From Salminus brasiliensis (Eukaryota > Chordata > Actinopteri > Characiformes > Bryconidae): 64,000 nt of DNA. Each line of letters begins with the position of its first letter. Positions within the stretch are counted from its first letter, which is position 1. This document shows, in pieces, positions 36,670 through 48,445 of the stretch. Location of the stretch: NCBI RefSeq assembly GCF_030463535.1, contig NC_132878.1:36148261-36212260 (forward strand), in the 5' to 3' direction. Made by a program: the position numbers and the translations under genes. The notes beneath the pieces were generated by a model. That model was given only the letters and a program-made list of their open reading frames with translations, ran no database searches and was not told the DNA's origin.

Positions 36670-37340
36670 GGCGGGCTTTTTTTTGTGTAGCACATTTCAT
36701 ACACAAAGGTCATTCAAAGTGTTTTACACTAAGAAAAAAAAACAGAGCTGTGAAGACCAAGATGAAATAAGATTGAATCCTGTGACAGATAAGAGTTCAG
36801 CAGAAACAGAAAGCGCAGACTCTAGAGCTCAGGTTTCGGCCTGTGTGAACAGAAATGGTTTTAACCTGGATTAACCTGGAAAAAAACATGTCTAAGATCA
36901 GTCTGGGAGTTGGTTCCAGTTGTGTGTAGAATCCAAGCTAAAAGTTGCTTCTCCAGAGACTAGCTGACCTGCATCCAAAGATCTAAATAATCTAATGGAT
37001 CTATGTTGTTTCAGCATATCCCAAATGTAGTCTGGACACATACCACTGTATGATTCAAAGACGAGAAGCAGTTTAGTGCAGTGATTTTAGAACCGGGTCA
37101 TGTGCTCTGTTCTCACAGCAGTGTTTTCAATGAGTTGGAGCTGGTTAGTGCTCTTTTTGGGAAGAGCAGTAATCAATCCTGCTGGAGAAAAAAGCATGGG
37201 TCTCTAGATCTTGTTGGGATGGTAAGCCTTTGATTCTGGCTGTTAGGAAGATGATAAAGGCTGTTTAGGCAGCCGTTTTGATGTGACCGTTGAAGGTGTG
37301 ATCAGAGATCGGAGAATGGCGATATTGCAGTTTTTAGTGT
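36670..37340. repeat. Dispersed fish repeat
   Basis: The start gtgtagcacatttcatacacaaaggtcattcaaagtgttttacact, followed by ttggttccagttgtgtgtag...gattttagaaccgggtcatgtgctctgttctcac, resembles a widespread teleost interspersed repeat. The family name is not recalled with certainty. Confidence 0.45.
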
Positions 37341-39365
37341 TTGAAGGAGCTGGACGTAGCTGAACTGTCAGCTCTAGGCAGACCCATGTAGAATCTGGTC
37401 TTCCCAGTCCAGTAAAACTACACTCTGTATATGAGGCCAGCGTGGTTTAGTGTTTCTCACACTCTCTGTGTCCCAGTTAAATATTTTTATATTAAAGCAG
37501 GGAGGCTTGTAACAATCTGCAATTTTTTTTAAAGAAAGACTTTTATTTGACATGAATGCATTCCAGCTTAGAAAACACATTTACTCCAAACTACTGTCCA
37601 TGGCCTTTGTTCAAATCCCCAGAGTTTGTGATGAAAGGTGTCAAGGAATGCAGTTATGAAGTATTTTAATGGTGTTGCTGTTTGATGTATAAATAATAAA
37701 CATGTGACTTTGGTTGGGATGAAAAATGCACCGATGTGGTTTTATAAGCTCATTTCTACCAGAAGAATTAGGAGGGCAGTAAATCGTAAATTTAATCTTG
37801 TTAAAACTGTTGATTGTCTTTGGTGTAGGCCCCATCGTCAGCCCAGATCTTGCAACACTGGGACTCAGATCGGAGATCCTGCCAAACTTAGAGGCAGGGG
37901 GCGAAGCCAACCCCAAAGAGAGAGACGTGACGTCACTTTTGAGAGCAGCAAAAAAGCCTGTAATTAGAGGTATTTTAACACAGGTGGAGGCTGGTGATTG
38001 GCTGAAGAAAGGTGGCACTGCATTAGAGTCTCCTGGTAGAACTTTCTCTAGAGCTTACATTCACAACCCTGTTACTTTGCCCCTGAATGAAACACACTGA
38101 TTTACTTTATACACAGGGTTTCTGAAAAGCTCTGCTTTCACTGGCTCACAGGAACCATGCAGCATATCATAGCATAGCTTAGTTTTAGCACTGTAACAAA
38201 ACACTGTGCTTCTTATTACTAAGTTGTACTGGATAGTCTTGCTGTCCTCTCTGTGTCCTCTCAATGCGGTGTGTGATTAGCTAGCTGAAGAGATTGTGAC
38301 AGGGTTAGCTTTTAGCCTAGCACCCACTTTGGCTTTCTTGAATCTTACAGGTTAGAAAAAAGGATAAGCCAGTGCTCTCCATTCTGATGTGTGCTTAGCT
38401 CCAATTTTCTGAGGTAGTCCAGTTTGCTTTCAAAGGGTGTGGATGTTGGAGAGAAGGCATGGTAAAAGCCACCGGGGGAGCATTAGCCTAGAGTGGATAC
38501 CCGCTCACTTCCCCCACAAACGCTGTGGTCACAAGATCTGTTTCACATAGCATCCCATGTTCCGCATTACAGTTTTGAATGTGGAAAGGCTTTCATTAGT
38601 GGACTGGGTGTACGTACAATTTAGTGGGTTAAATAGAAATTGTCCAGATTTAACAGTGTTTAAGGTTCATGGTTCGTCACTTCATGGTACCGAACTTTCA
38701 TTATTCAACTATGCCAAGATTAACACAGTTTAACAGTCCAATGAACATAATTAATCACTCACCCCAGATGCAGTCGATCACACTAGACGGGTTTAGAAGC
38801 ACTGAACTTGTCCCCAGTGAAAGCTAGTTTTCTTCAGACTTGCATCTGAAATGCATTGGTCTCATCACTGGTGGTTTTGGATGGTAAATTAAATGGCTAT
38901 GTTTGTGTTGTTGACATCGCAGCCCATGGTTCCAGTCACCATCATTGTAAAGAAATCTGCATAGTTAAGTTTCTTTATAAAGCACCATTTCACGCCAAAC
39001 CACTCTCAATTATTGTTTACGTTCCAACAATTGAAGCCTGCAGAACATTTGAAACATCAGTGGAAATCCCCTTTAACTGTTCTGTTATTCTAAATCACAG
39101 CTTTCACACAGACAGCTAAGGTTCAGGAGAAAGCAGGCCATTCAGCAAATCAAGTACTCCACATTTCCCCCAACAAAGCCATATGTGCGTGTATGTCTAG
39201 CCGGGGGGCTGGAGCAGGTGGGGAGCGAGCACAGGGCAGGCGTGTGTGTCCGCCACACACCATCAGTCATCTGCTCCAACCTGAATAAACTCACAAGCAT
39301 CCAACAGGATTAGCAACAGCGCAAACAAACAACTACACAAACCAACAAACAAATAACACATGTAT
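37341..39365. other. Intergenic, no gene recognised
   Basis: A CRE-like tgacgtca lies at about 37929-37936. A frame at 37798-38100 (100 codons) lacks known motifs. No transposon ends were found. Confidence 0.45.
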
Positions 39366-39369
39366 ATAT

Positions 39370-39870
39370 AACACACTATATGTCCAAATGTTTGTGGACA
39401 CCCTTTCTAATGAATGCATTTGGCTACCTTAGGTTGCAACCATTGCTGACACAGATGTGCAAATGCACACATGCAAACAGCTTGTCTAGTCGTTGTAAAA
39501 GGGGTACTGCCAATAGAATAAGATTCTGGAGCAGATAAACATGAGTCTATTGGCACCATGCCTAATGCCAGGCAAAGGGGGATAGAGGGGCATAAAGCCC
39601 CCCAGCATTGAGCTGTGGAGGAAATGTGTTCTCTGGAATAATGGTGGTGCTCCACCCAAGACTTTTTGGATGAGTTGGGGAGTTGGGGATGAGGTGGGGT
39701 GGTGATTATCAAACATCCTGGCCTCACTAATGGTTTTGAGGTTGAATGCAATCAAATCCCCACAGCAGTGCTCCAGAATCAGTAGACAGTAGAGACAGTT
39801 ACTCCAAAAAAGCAGGATACACTATTTTTCTTTTGAATGAGCAGATGTCCCAATACTTTTGTCACAATAG

Positions 39871-39935
<65 letters not shown>
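39370..39935. mobile_element. Tc1/mariner-related non-autonomous element, copy 1, with (TA)n inside its right end
   Basis: The left end acactatatgtccaaatgtttgtggacaccctttctaatgaatgcattt and the right end gagcagatgtcccaatacttttgtcaca are inverted. The internal phrases ctattggcaccatgcctaatgccaggc and ggtggtgctccaccc are shared with copy 2 at 60605-61055. A (TA)n array of about 62 bp (39874-39935) has expanded at the right terminus. No intact transposase remains. Confidence 0.8.
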
Positions 39936-39938
<3 letters not shown>

Positions 39939-41690
39939 AGTTTTGATTTTCTATGTAAAATAGAAGGACAGAGAACACACTTTTGCACATTATCTCATCA
40001 CACACTGATGTGTATTACTCAGAAACTGCAGGGACTTGTGTACAGACTGCTGGGACTATGCTTTGGTAACAGGAGGTGGCCATAGGCTGTTTAAGGGATT
40101 AATACAGGGTTTTAAAAATATATATTTAATATATTCAACATACAAAATACAAAATACATAGAAAGGATGCTCTGCCAATCACAGAAACATGTCATCTCAC
40201 TAGGGGTGCCCAAGCCTTCGCATAATACTGTATGTGTGTATCTAGGCTCATTTCATTTAATAAGACAGGTCTTGACTGACTGTTAGCAGAGATTTGGTGC
40301 TATTACTAATCGAAACACTGCTCTGTGATCGTATCTGTGAGAAAACAGGCAGAACAGCCCTAATCATCAGCACAATATGGAACAGCGCACTGGCCTTGAT
40401 GCTGTTGAATATAGGGGAGCTGCTTTGTGAGCGCTGTGCAGCTGGTCCTTTTGTGCTTCTCCATTCATCTTGGTGTTGAGGGGGTGAGGGGGGGACATCG
40501 GTCCAGATTTTCATTTGTTTAAGCCTCTACTATTGTTATTGTTACTGTGTCCTCCTGCTCATATTTGCTCTGTCACTTGTTCACTCAGTCTTGTTGCTAA
40601 TCCTTCTGTTATCAATAGCTGTTTGTGAACTTGCAAAATATCAGGTCCAGGAACTCCTCAGCTACTGGGCTCCATATCGTTACTGTCCATTGAAAAACAG
40701 GAAAAACTCAAAAATGGTGATTTTACAGGAGAAGGCAAAAATATCCTTAACTTTGAATGTAAGTTAAGGTAAAATAAGAGTTTATTCCAAGTCATTTAGA
40801 GCATTTCTGTTGGTCTATTCATCCAAAAGTATTTACACAGTGTACAGAGCAGCTACCGGGTTCAAACACAGGAGAAAACTAAAAACGGACAAAAATGGAG
40901 ATGCATGGTTTTCATTGGACAGCAGTGATTTAAAACTGCACTGGAACTTCTTAGTAGGTTCAGCATCTACCAGCATAGGAGCTGACATTTGCCATACTCC
41001 ATTATATAAAGAAATTAATGTTATGCTTTAAGTTCCAAAACTCGAGGCGAGAGTCAGAGCAAAGCAGTCCAGGTGAACGATAGATTTCCTTTTATGTATA
41101 GCCAGAAAAGTCAACCAAAATTTATTTATAATTACTTCAAATAAATGTAAATATAGTGAAAAAAAATGTGTCTCACGATTCAATTAGATTTTAAGATGTA
41201 TTTTTCAAACCGAGACTAATAGTCTCAGCCATCTACAGCCCTCTAAAAAAATAGCAATCCCCAAAATTACAACCTAAGTGACTTAGGGGAAAAAAATACA
41301 TTGTAATATACGTTGTACATGATTGCGTTTATAACATAAGCCCCGCCCACTTTAATCAAAAAAGCATCATAATCATCATTGAACTCCTTTTTTGGGGCTG
41401 CATGGAACCATTTACAAAAGGTTGTCCACCAATGTAAGGAACACTGTAACCAGCGTCCAAAACTTCTGTGTGCTGTGCTTCTATATGTGGAACCATTACC
41501 TTTACCAAAGACGCCTTCTTAACAGCCTACTTCTCACACCAGATGCCTAGCTTTGAGAACTGACTGTGGATTCCTTAAAAATCCATTCATCTTTCATTTC
41601 TCGCTGATACTGTGTTGGACTTTTACACTATTATTAGAAATCTGACCGTCATTGGCATTAGTGACAACCATATTGACCATTTGTGACGGA
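39936..41690. other. Intergenic, no gene recognised
   Basis: A Tc1-type terminal remnant, taggggtgcccaagccttcgcataatactgta, is at about 40201-40231, similar to 11609-11640. Otherwise unassigned. Confidence 0.45.
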
Positions 41691-41960
41691 CACAGATGGA
41701 ATTGGGCTTCTGCTTTTATCCCATCCGTGCAGTGAACACACACACACACACACATACACACCAGTGAAACACACACAGTGGACAGTGAGCACACGTGCCC
41801 GTAGCGGTGGGCAGCCATTGCTGCGGCGCCCGGGGAGCAGAGAGGGTAAAGGGCCTTGCTCAAGGGCCCAACAGTGGCAGCTTGCCGAGCCCGAGAATCG
41901 AACCCACAACCCTAGCCCTAGTTCTAACCAGTGCTGAGCCACTGCTGCCCCCACTACCTG
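41691..41960. repeat. Dispersed tRNA-head-like repeat with (CA)n
   Basis: (CA)n lies at about 41737-41758. It is followed by gtagcggtgggcagccattgctgcggcgcccggggagcag and agggccttgctcaagggcccaacagtggcagcttgccgagcccgagaatcgaacccacaaccct. The reverse strand contains a box B-like ggttcgattctcggg. This is the longest and least degraded copy of the class seen at 35036. Confidence 0.7.
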
Positions 41961-42399
41961 CGGCACTGACAAACTAGAGCTAAGGCCATTTTAGCTCGAA
42001 TGCTAAAATGGTCATTCGCCTGGTTAAGTTGGTTCTTCAGCATTTCATGTGATGTCATGTAGCAAGTAGTGCTAAAGGCCTGGCACATGTGCTAGCTCTT
42101 AGCTAGTGTAGCAGTATACAGCACGGCTCCATATGTGCTGAGGCTCAGCCTACACCAGGCATAAGAGATGGGTATAGCTAATTTAGTGAGGCATTTTCTG
42201 AGTAGACATTAACACACCTTTCCAAACACACAGCTCACACACGTTTCTTATAGGAATTCTGTAGGCCTTTTCTCACAGATCAGAGTAAAGTGAAACACAC
42301 TAAGCATATGGAAGCATTCAGCACAGCTCAGGTGTAAGGGCAGTATACTGGTGCACTTGTTGTTATTACGCTCTTGTTTTTTTCCACTCGTATCCCGGC

Positions 42400-42560
42400 A
42401 GCTCCGCCTCCCGCCAGTTAGGATTGGCTACTAATCTCCCAGCGGACCGCTTCTGAGTAGGAACTGGCAGCCAATCCGAGCGCAGGAGGGCGGGGTTTGG
42501 TCAAAGCGGGGGTTGGAGGGGTATAGCAGCGCAGCCCATTCCCACACACCGCGCGCGCGC
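42400..42560 (+). promoter_or_regulatory. cnr1: cnr1 promoter region (GC-rich, CCAAT and GC boxes)
   Basis: GC content rises sharply after about 42400. CCAAT motifs lie at 42471-42475 and on the opposite strand near 42423. A GC box (ggagggcggggttt) is at about 42486-42499, and a (CG)n stretch cgcgcgcgcg is at about 42551-42560. No convincing TATA box is seen. This pattern suits a CpG-type promoter just upstream of the noncoding first exon of cnr1. The start site is not determined. Confidence 0.6.
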
Positions 42561-42831
42561 CTACCTGACTGTCATTCCGAAAAAGAAAGCAGAGCCCACC
42601 GGAGCCCACCAGAGCGCTCCTCACTCTCCGCGCCCGCTTTTCCCCTACCCTCATTAAGTCACTGCTAATTGGGAGTCATTAGTACAATGTGAACGGCTTG
42701 CTCTGCCAGTGAGTTTTGTGTGTTTATCCACTCCGGTTTCGTTGGGCTCCAAAAAGAAGCTTTTGCTGGTTGGACTGCTTCGTGCACGCGGCTCGAGAGC
42801 GCGCCTCAACACCTGCGCGAACTATGTGAAG
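42560..42831 (+). other. cnr1: cnr1 noncoding first exon (5' UTR)
   Basis: A GC-rich stretch ends at a good donor, ctatgtgaag|gtaaatg, with the exon end at 42831. It is joined across a 1.19 kb intron to an acceptor at 44022-44023. CNR1 genes typically have a separate 5' UTR exon and a single coding exon, which supports the model. The 5' boundary is approximate. Confidence 0.6.
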
Positions 42832-44023
42832 GTAAATGAAGGAGACTTTGGTCTAACACTGTTTCTGAGTGTGTGTGTGTGTGTGTGTGTGTTTGATGAA
42901 TGCTTTGGAGGTTCGTTTTTTAATGTATTTTTATTTATATATTTATTGATTTTATTTCTTGGTTTAGATATGTAAGTTTTCTTATGAATCATAATTGTAA
43001 AACTTTTATATGCAATTTTTACTTTCATGCATTACGTTTTCATTCCCTGCTTTATTTATTTATTTGTTTGTGTATTTATTTATGTATTTATGATATACTT
43101 GAGTATTTTTTCTTATTCTTCTCCTTAATGTATTATTATTTATCGTTATTATTATTAATACTAATACCATTAATACAAAAATAATTATTGTATTACTAAA
43201 AACTATATTAATTTGTTTATTAATATGATTTATTGGTATTTATTCATGTGTCTGGATCAAAACCGAAGTCCTACAATCTAAAAAAAAACACAGTGGCGGT
43301 GTTGGGAGGGGTGCTCAAAAGCCTTGGTTTGATTTTTCTGAATACAACCTCTTAAGGGTCTTGTTTCCCTGAAATATAGGATATTCAGACAGGTTGTAAA
43401 ATTTGAGCTCTTTCAGAGGATCCTTTGATATAAGATCCATGAGCCTAGTCTAGGCTATTAATATGATTGAATTAACGAGTCACTGTAAAATGTCACTTAA
43501 AGCCATTGAAACCGCATGGCCTGATAAATCAACGCCAGCGACTCAAGCCGTATGTCTGCCGGGGTGCTGCTGTCTCATTATTCCACGCACTGCATCTCAT
43601 TTTCTTGGCTAACAGCTGGTTAACTGATTGCCAAGTGAGTGGACCCCTCCTATGATGGGTCTGCTGTACAGGAGATTACCCTTGATTGTTTCATTTTCTG
43701 CTTAATTTGACATTTGATCACCTCAAACGTATCAACAGGCTCCACTCCAAGCACCATTTCCTTAAAAAGGTAATATAGTCTAGTACTACAAGAGTAGTAG
43801 GAAGCTTGGGGAATAACGTTCCTCGCACATTCCTTAGTTCTTATCACGAAAGCAGCATGCATTTATGCATCCAAGGTTAGTTGTGCACTCAGTGATGCGC
43901 TTGTGTTTTTATCAAAGCCTCCTGAGACTTTGTAATTATGCTCAGTGTGGGTGTCGGAGATAAGTCCCATTACGCCAGCCCTAATTCATTGTCTAAAACA
44001 TTCTCTCCATCTCATCCTAATAG
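42832..44023 (+). other. cnr1: cnr1 intron 1
   Basis: The intron starts gtaaat and ends ttctctccatctcatcctaatag. It holds (GT)n at about 42869-42892 and an AT-rich TTTAT stretch at about 42915-43260. No other gene is seen in it. Confidence 0.6.
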
Positions 44024-44074
44024 ATTTTGTACAACACACCATTGGCCACAGCGTTCCCCCTCTCAGAGGCAGAC

Positions 44075-45490
44075 ATGAAGTCTGTTCTGGATGGCGTGGC
44101 GGACACCACCTTCAGGACCATCACCTCCGGGCTCCAGTACCTTGGGTCCAACGATGCCAGCTATGATGACGCTACTATCGATGCAGGCTTTGTCAAGGGT
44201 GGATACTCCTTCCAGAAACCGCCGTCTGCCTTCCGCAGCAACTCCTTCCCGGATAAAGTCGGTCCAGACGAGGAGCTCATCCTCAAAGGGATTCCGTTCT
44301 ATCCCACCAATGGCACGGATCTGTTTGGCAACCGGACCCTGGTGGAGGAGGGGGACAATGTGCAGTGTGGAGAGAACTTCATGGACATGGAGTGCTTTAT
44401 GATACTGACCCCGAGCCAGCAGCTGGCTGTGGCGGTCATGTCTCTGACATTGGGCACCTTCACGGTGCTGGAGAACCTGGTGGTGCTGTGTGTGATCTTG
44501 CAGTCCCGCACCCTGCGCTGCAGACCCTCTTACCACTTCATTGGCAGCCTGGCCGTGGCAGACCTGCTGGGCAGCGTGATCTTTGTCTACAGCTTCTTGG
44601 ACTTCCACATCTTTCACCGCAAAGACAGCCCTAATATATTCCTCTTCAAGCTGGGAGGTGTCACAGCATCCTTTACTGCTTCCGTCGGGAGTCTCTTCCT
44701 CACGGCTATCGATCGATACATCTCCATTCACCGGCCACTGGCCTACCGGCGCATTGTGACCCGCACCAAGGCAGTGATTGCCTTCTGCATGATGTGGGCC
44801 ATCTCCATCATCATTGCAGTGATCCCCCTGCTGGGCTGGAACTGCAGGCGGTTAAAGTCAGTGTGTTCAGACATCTTCCCACTGATCGATGAGAACTACC
44901 TGATGTTCTGGATCGGTGTGACTAGCATCCTTTTGATCTTCATCATCTACGCCTACATGTACATCCTGTGGAAGGCCCACCACCACGCTGTACGGATGCT
45001 CAGTCGAACCTCGCAGAAAAGCCTGGTGGTCTACTCGGCGGATGGCACCAAGGTCCAGACCACCCGGCCTGAGCAGGCCCGCATGGACATCCGCCTGGCC
45101 AAGACGCTGGTCCTTATCCTGGTGGTCCTGGTCATCTGCTGGGGCCCTGTGCTGGCCATCATGGTCTATGACCTTTTCTGGAAAATGGATGACGACATCA
45201 AGACGGTGTTCGCCTTCTGCACCATGCTATGCTTGCTCAACTCCACGGTGAACCCCATCATCTACGCCCTGCGGAGTAAGGACCTGCGTCGGGCCTTCCT
45301 GGCCACCTGCCAGGGCTGCAGGAGCAGCAGCAACACACTGCAGCTGGACAACAGCTTGGAGTCGGACTGCCAGAACCGCAACCTGCAGATCCACGCCAAC
45401 CGGGCGGCCGAGAGCTGCGTCAAGACCACTGTGAAAATAGCCAAAGTGACCATGTCCGTCTCCACCGACACCTCCGCCGAAGCCGTCTGA
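44075..45490 (+). CDS. cnr1: Cannabinoid receptor 1 (CB1), complete coding exon
   Basis: This 471-residue class A GPCR is encoded in one exon. CB1 is the Gi/o-coupled plasma-membrane receptor for anandamide and 2-AG, mainly presynaptic in neurons. Visible landmarks: conserved N-terminal [17 protein letters not shown]; glycosylation sequons NGT (79) and NRT (86); membrane-proximal Cys98 and Cys107; seven hydrophobic helices from about residue 116 to 400; sodium-site aspartate in LAVADLLG (163); ligand lysine Lys192; DRY at 213-215; second-loop cysteines 257 and 264; CWGP at 355-358; NPIIY at 393-397; and the conserved C-terminal end [21 protein letters not shown] chose the ATG at 44075 because it begins the family's conserved N-terminus. 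The frame is open for 16 codons upstream but without an ATG. The splice acceptor lies 51 bp upstream. No lesion is seen, and length and motifs match vertebrate CB1 closely. Confidence 0.98.
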   Translation: MKSVLDGVADTTFRTITSGLQYLGSNDASYDDATIDAGFVKGGYSFQKPPSAFRSNSFPDKVGPDEELILKGIPFYPTNGTDLFGNRTLVEEGDNVQCGENFMDMECFMILTPSQQLAVAVMSLTLGTFTVLENLVVLCVILQSRTLRCRPSYHFIGSLAVADLLGSVIFVYSFLDFHIFHRKDSPNIFLFKLGGVTASFTASVGSLFLTAIDRYISIHRPLAYRRIVTRTKAVIAFCMMWAISIIIAVIPLLGWNCRRLKSVCSDIFPLIDENYLMFWIGVTSILLIFIIYAYMYILWKAHHHAVRMLSRTSQKSLVVYSADGTKVQTTRPEQARMDIRLAKTLVLILVVLVICWGPVLAIMVYDLFWKMDDDIKTVFAFCTMLCLLNSTVNPIIYALRSKDLRRAFLATCQGCRSSSNTLQLDNSLESDCQNRNLQIHANRAAESCVKTTVKIAKVTMSVSTDTSAEAV

Positions 45491-48030
45491 CGGACCCAGG
45501 CAGCCTGGCTGCCCTGGGCATGAAAAAGGAGAAGGAATGATGAAGCCATGCGCTAAGCTTGCCATGAGAGTTTGTCTAGTCATTTTCGAGTCCAACTGTG
45601 AGTCAGCTGTGTCAAACTAAAAGTCCAACAAAGTGGAATCAGGTTTGAAAGAGGACAGTGATGGACGAGAGGGTCCGAACGCAGCACAAAGGGAGTGGTC
45701 CATTGATTTCCCCTGTCGGATCATGTGTGCCACTGTGGCGTCTTAGTACTCAAGTGCCAAAATCGTTCTCTGACGCGAGGGCATCCTTCTCATTCATGGC
45801 ATCAGTACTTGTGCTGGGATTCTTACTGTGTTCTTTGTGCCATTCTTATCGACCATATCAACCCATTGAGTATGCGTGGATGTTGTGAATGCTCTCATGA
45901 AGGCTTACTATATTTTTATACTTTGAAATCAGGTTTTTGAACAATTATACCTTCTCTCATGGGGACAAGGGGCTATTGATCTTTTTAGTATGAAAACGTT
46001 CCAGTATGTGTGTCGATTTGTAAATATGTGTACCATATATATTCCATGCGGTCATGCTAAAAGACAAAAGACAAACCTCTCACTGGCTGTGAGATATTCT
46101 GATAGTCTGGCTCCTCAGAGCATGTTAGTAATGGTAGTGAATCAAGCACTGAACAATAAGGGACTTAACTGCCGTTAATGCTATCCTCTTGAAAAAAAAA
46201 CCTAACATGAAAAGTGTGAGTATTGAAGTTGATATTGTTAACAGTTGTGTTGAGTCTCGATTTTCTGTGCTGTTGACTGAGCTCTTTTTTTTGGAAGATA
46301 TCCTAGCATTGGCATTTGGGTCTTCTCACTCCTTTCTGACTGTTTTGGAGATTTCGTGAATGTACTGACTGTTCGGTAAGATGACTTCAATACAATTGTA
46401 TGGTTGCTCTGCACAACGATGCGATGGATGATGTGCCAGTCCCTTGGACACGGGTCAAGCCTAGTCCTGGACGAAGACAATGGTGATTTGGTGACCACTG
46501 ACAGCATCCCAGGGCTAGGCTTAATCGGTGTCTGCTCAAACCAACCCAATGGGTTATGTTGCACATCAGAAGCACATGGCCTGGAGGACGGAAATGTCCT
46601 CTAGTTTTAAAACGAACAAAAAAAGAGAAAAAAAAACATCAGCCGAAGTGTAAATATTGATGTTCAGTGATCACAATCTTAAACTGTGATGTGATGTTCT
46701 TCTTCTCCTTCCTGTAACGGCGTGTTCAAAAACAGGCTCCTGTCCTTTTATGCATAATGTCTTTCTCGTAAGGCTAAAGACTAGCATTCAGCCCCGAGTG
46801 GCTGGAGCAAGAAAAGATAAAAAGAGCAGCTTGAGCTGCTTCTTGGGGTGAGGAAACTCAAAAGGATGTGAAGTCGCCTACTGACTGGGAATAAACTACA
46901 ATGTTTTGTGTATTGCGGTACTAATAGTGATGAACCTGATCCAAACTGTTACTAATAGAATGTTTACCTCTGTTTTAGCAAATGGCTACAAGAGAAACGA
47001 TGTTCATGTTGTGCTGAAATCAAAATTGTGGTGTGCTGGCTGCACCTCTCTGAGATAAACGTGTTCAGGTCAGGTGTGTTCAACTCTTAGGGCTGGTTTC
47101 TTGTACCAATATTGAGCCAGTCCTGGAATGACAGAAGGGGATTTTGGAAATACAAGGAAATGGACACCATCCTTACAACTTAATGGATGAGAAAGCTTAG
47201 GACGTCTGTAGGACCGGCCTGTTTGTACCTATCCATTACATAACCGCAGAAGAGAAAAAAGTGTAAAAAGTATAAAAAGTGTTTGTGGTTCGTAGAATAA
47301 CATATTGTACGTTAGGTTTCTTAAGAAATGGACGATTCCCCAAAGCAGGGCTGTCTGGGGCATTATGGAATGGGTGTGTTTCACCTGTTAGCACTACAGA
47401 TGCAGAGTAAACCTAGTTGCGGTGATTTGAATAGCTTTTATTCCAGTTTAACCCATAAAACAGTCTGCTAAGCTTTGTCTTTTCCTCTTTCTCTAAATGC
47501 TTTTGACTGGGTCATGTGAACAAGAGTTGCACTGTGCATATCTACATTGTGGGCTGCTTTTCTAGACACATAGCATAATGTAAGCCTAGTCTCAGTCTAC
47601 GCTGTCAACAGGTGGATTGCCCACTGAAAAAAAAAACACCCTTCGTAGTCTGACTCTAGGCTGGGGAGAAAAAAACAGTCCTCTGATTTTCTGTAAATCT
47701 GGATTTCATTGTGTTTAGTTCAGATTCTGAAGGAATTAAAAATGCGGGAGTTTTTTTCAGTAGTTAGTAGTAGCTAAAGTTTGCCGTGATCTTTAAACCT
47801 CGCTGTTGCCTCTCTGCCGGAAGTCGTAGCTGCTCATTTCTGCTGTTGTCGTGCGTGGAGTGAAGATTAAAAACACCACTAAAACCTGTCAAGTGGCTTC
47901 TGTCCCAAGGTGGCACATGACTCAATCGTCTGAAAATATTAAAGCTGAAATCAGTGGCAGCTTGTAATTTTCTGTATCGCAGTGTAGTCTGTTTCAAGCT
48001 TTTGAATAAAGTCACAACTGACCATCAGAC
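45491..48030 (+). other. cnr1: cnr1 3' UTR (long)
   Basis: About 2.5 kb of noncoding sequence follows the stop. AATAAA hexamers at 46890-46895 and at about 48005-48010 give a short and a long candidate end. T-rich and ATTTA-type words are present. CNR1 transcripts in other vertebrates have several-kilobase 3' UTRs. The ORFs inside have no family resemblance. Confidence 0.55.
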
Positions 48031-48229
48031 TCTATGTTGATGGAGTTCTTTATGCTGCACACTTACACTTACAGCCAAGGGACTGGTTCTCAGGGACCTC
48101 CAACACAACCTCTGAACCTATAGGAGGACGGGTTTGAGAAACACTGATCTATGGTGTGAACACACTACACTCTCATTTCTACAGATTTGCAACATTTCTG
48201 CATAGTTAAATGGTTAAGACATAGACAGT

Positions 48230-48445
48230 CATTCTTACCCAGCCAATATGCTCACGTGGGGCTCACATGGGTGCAATGTGCTCTAGGTGGTTCCCAAATG
48301 GGCATGGGCTCTGAGAGGGTTAGTACATGGGTTATTACTGGGGCTCACTTGGGCTTCCCAAATAGGCCTCATTGTTACAGCCCACCTTACATGGGTCCCA
48401 TCTAAGCCCTGTATGCAGTGTACCACCTAAATGGGGCCCATATTT
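48230..48445. repeat. Degenerate 'catgggt/tgggccc' short-unit repeat
   Basis: Words such as ggctcacatgggtgc, cccaaatgggcatggg, acttgggcttcccaaatagg, acatgggtcccatctaagccc and aaatggggcccat recur over about 215 bp. This looks like a decayed minisatellite or repeat found in fish genomes. Confidence 0.5.

Noticed and set aside
36125..36706. 193-codon - strand ORF
   Set aside because: Translation of the (GA)n region, low-complexity and without a domain.
37798..38100. 100-codon ORF with possible exon borders (tgtag|gcccc ... attagag|gtatt)
   Set aside because: No recognisable domain and an overlapping frame of similar length on the other strand. Evidence is too weak for a gene call.
44027..44074. 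16-codon upstream extension of cnr1
   Set aside because: It begins with TTG rather than ATG and precedes the strongly conserved N-terminus at 44075. It is 5' UTR that happens to be open.
44063..44731. 222-codon open frame antisense to cnr1
   Set aside because: It lies wholly opposite the cnr1 coding exon and follows its codon periodicity. Composition and lack of motifs mark it as a shadow.
45227..45595. 122-codon and overlapping antisense frames at the cnr1 3' end
   Set aside because: Same reason: reverse-strand echo of GC-biased cnr1 codons, no recognisable domain.
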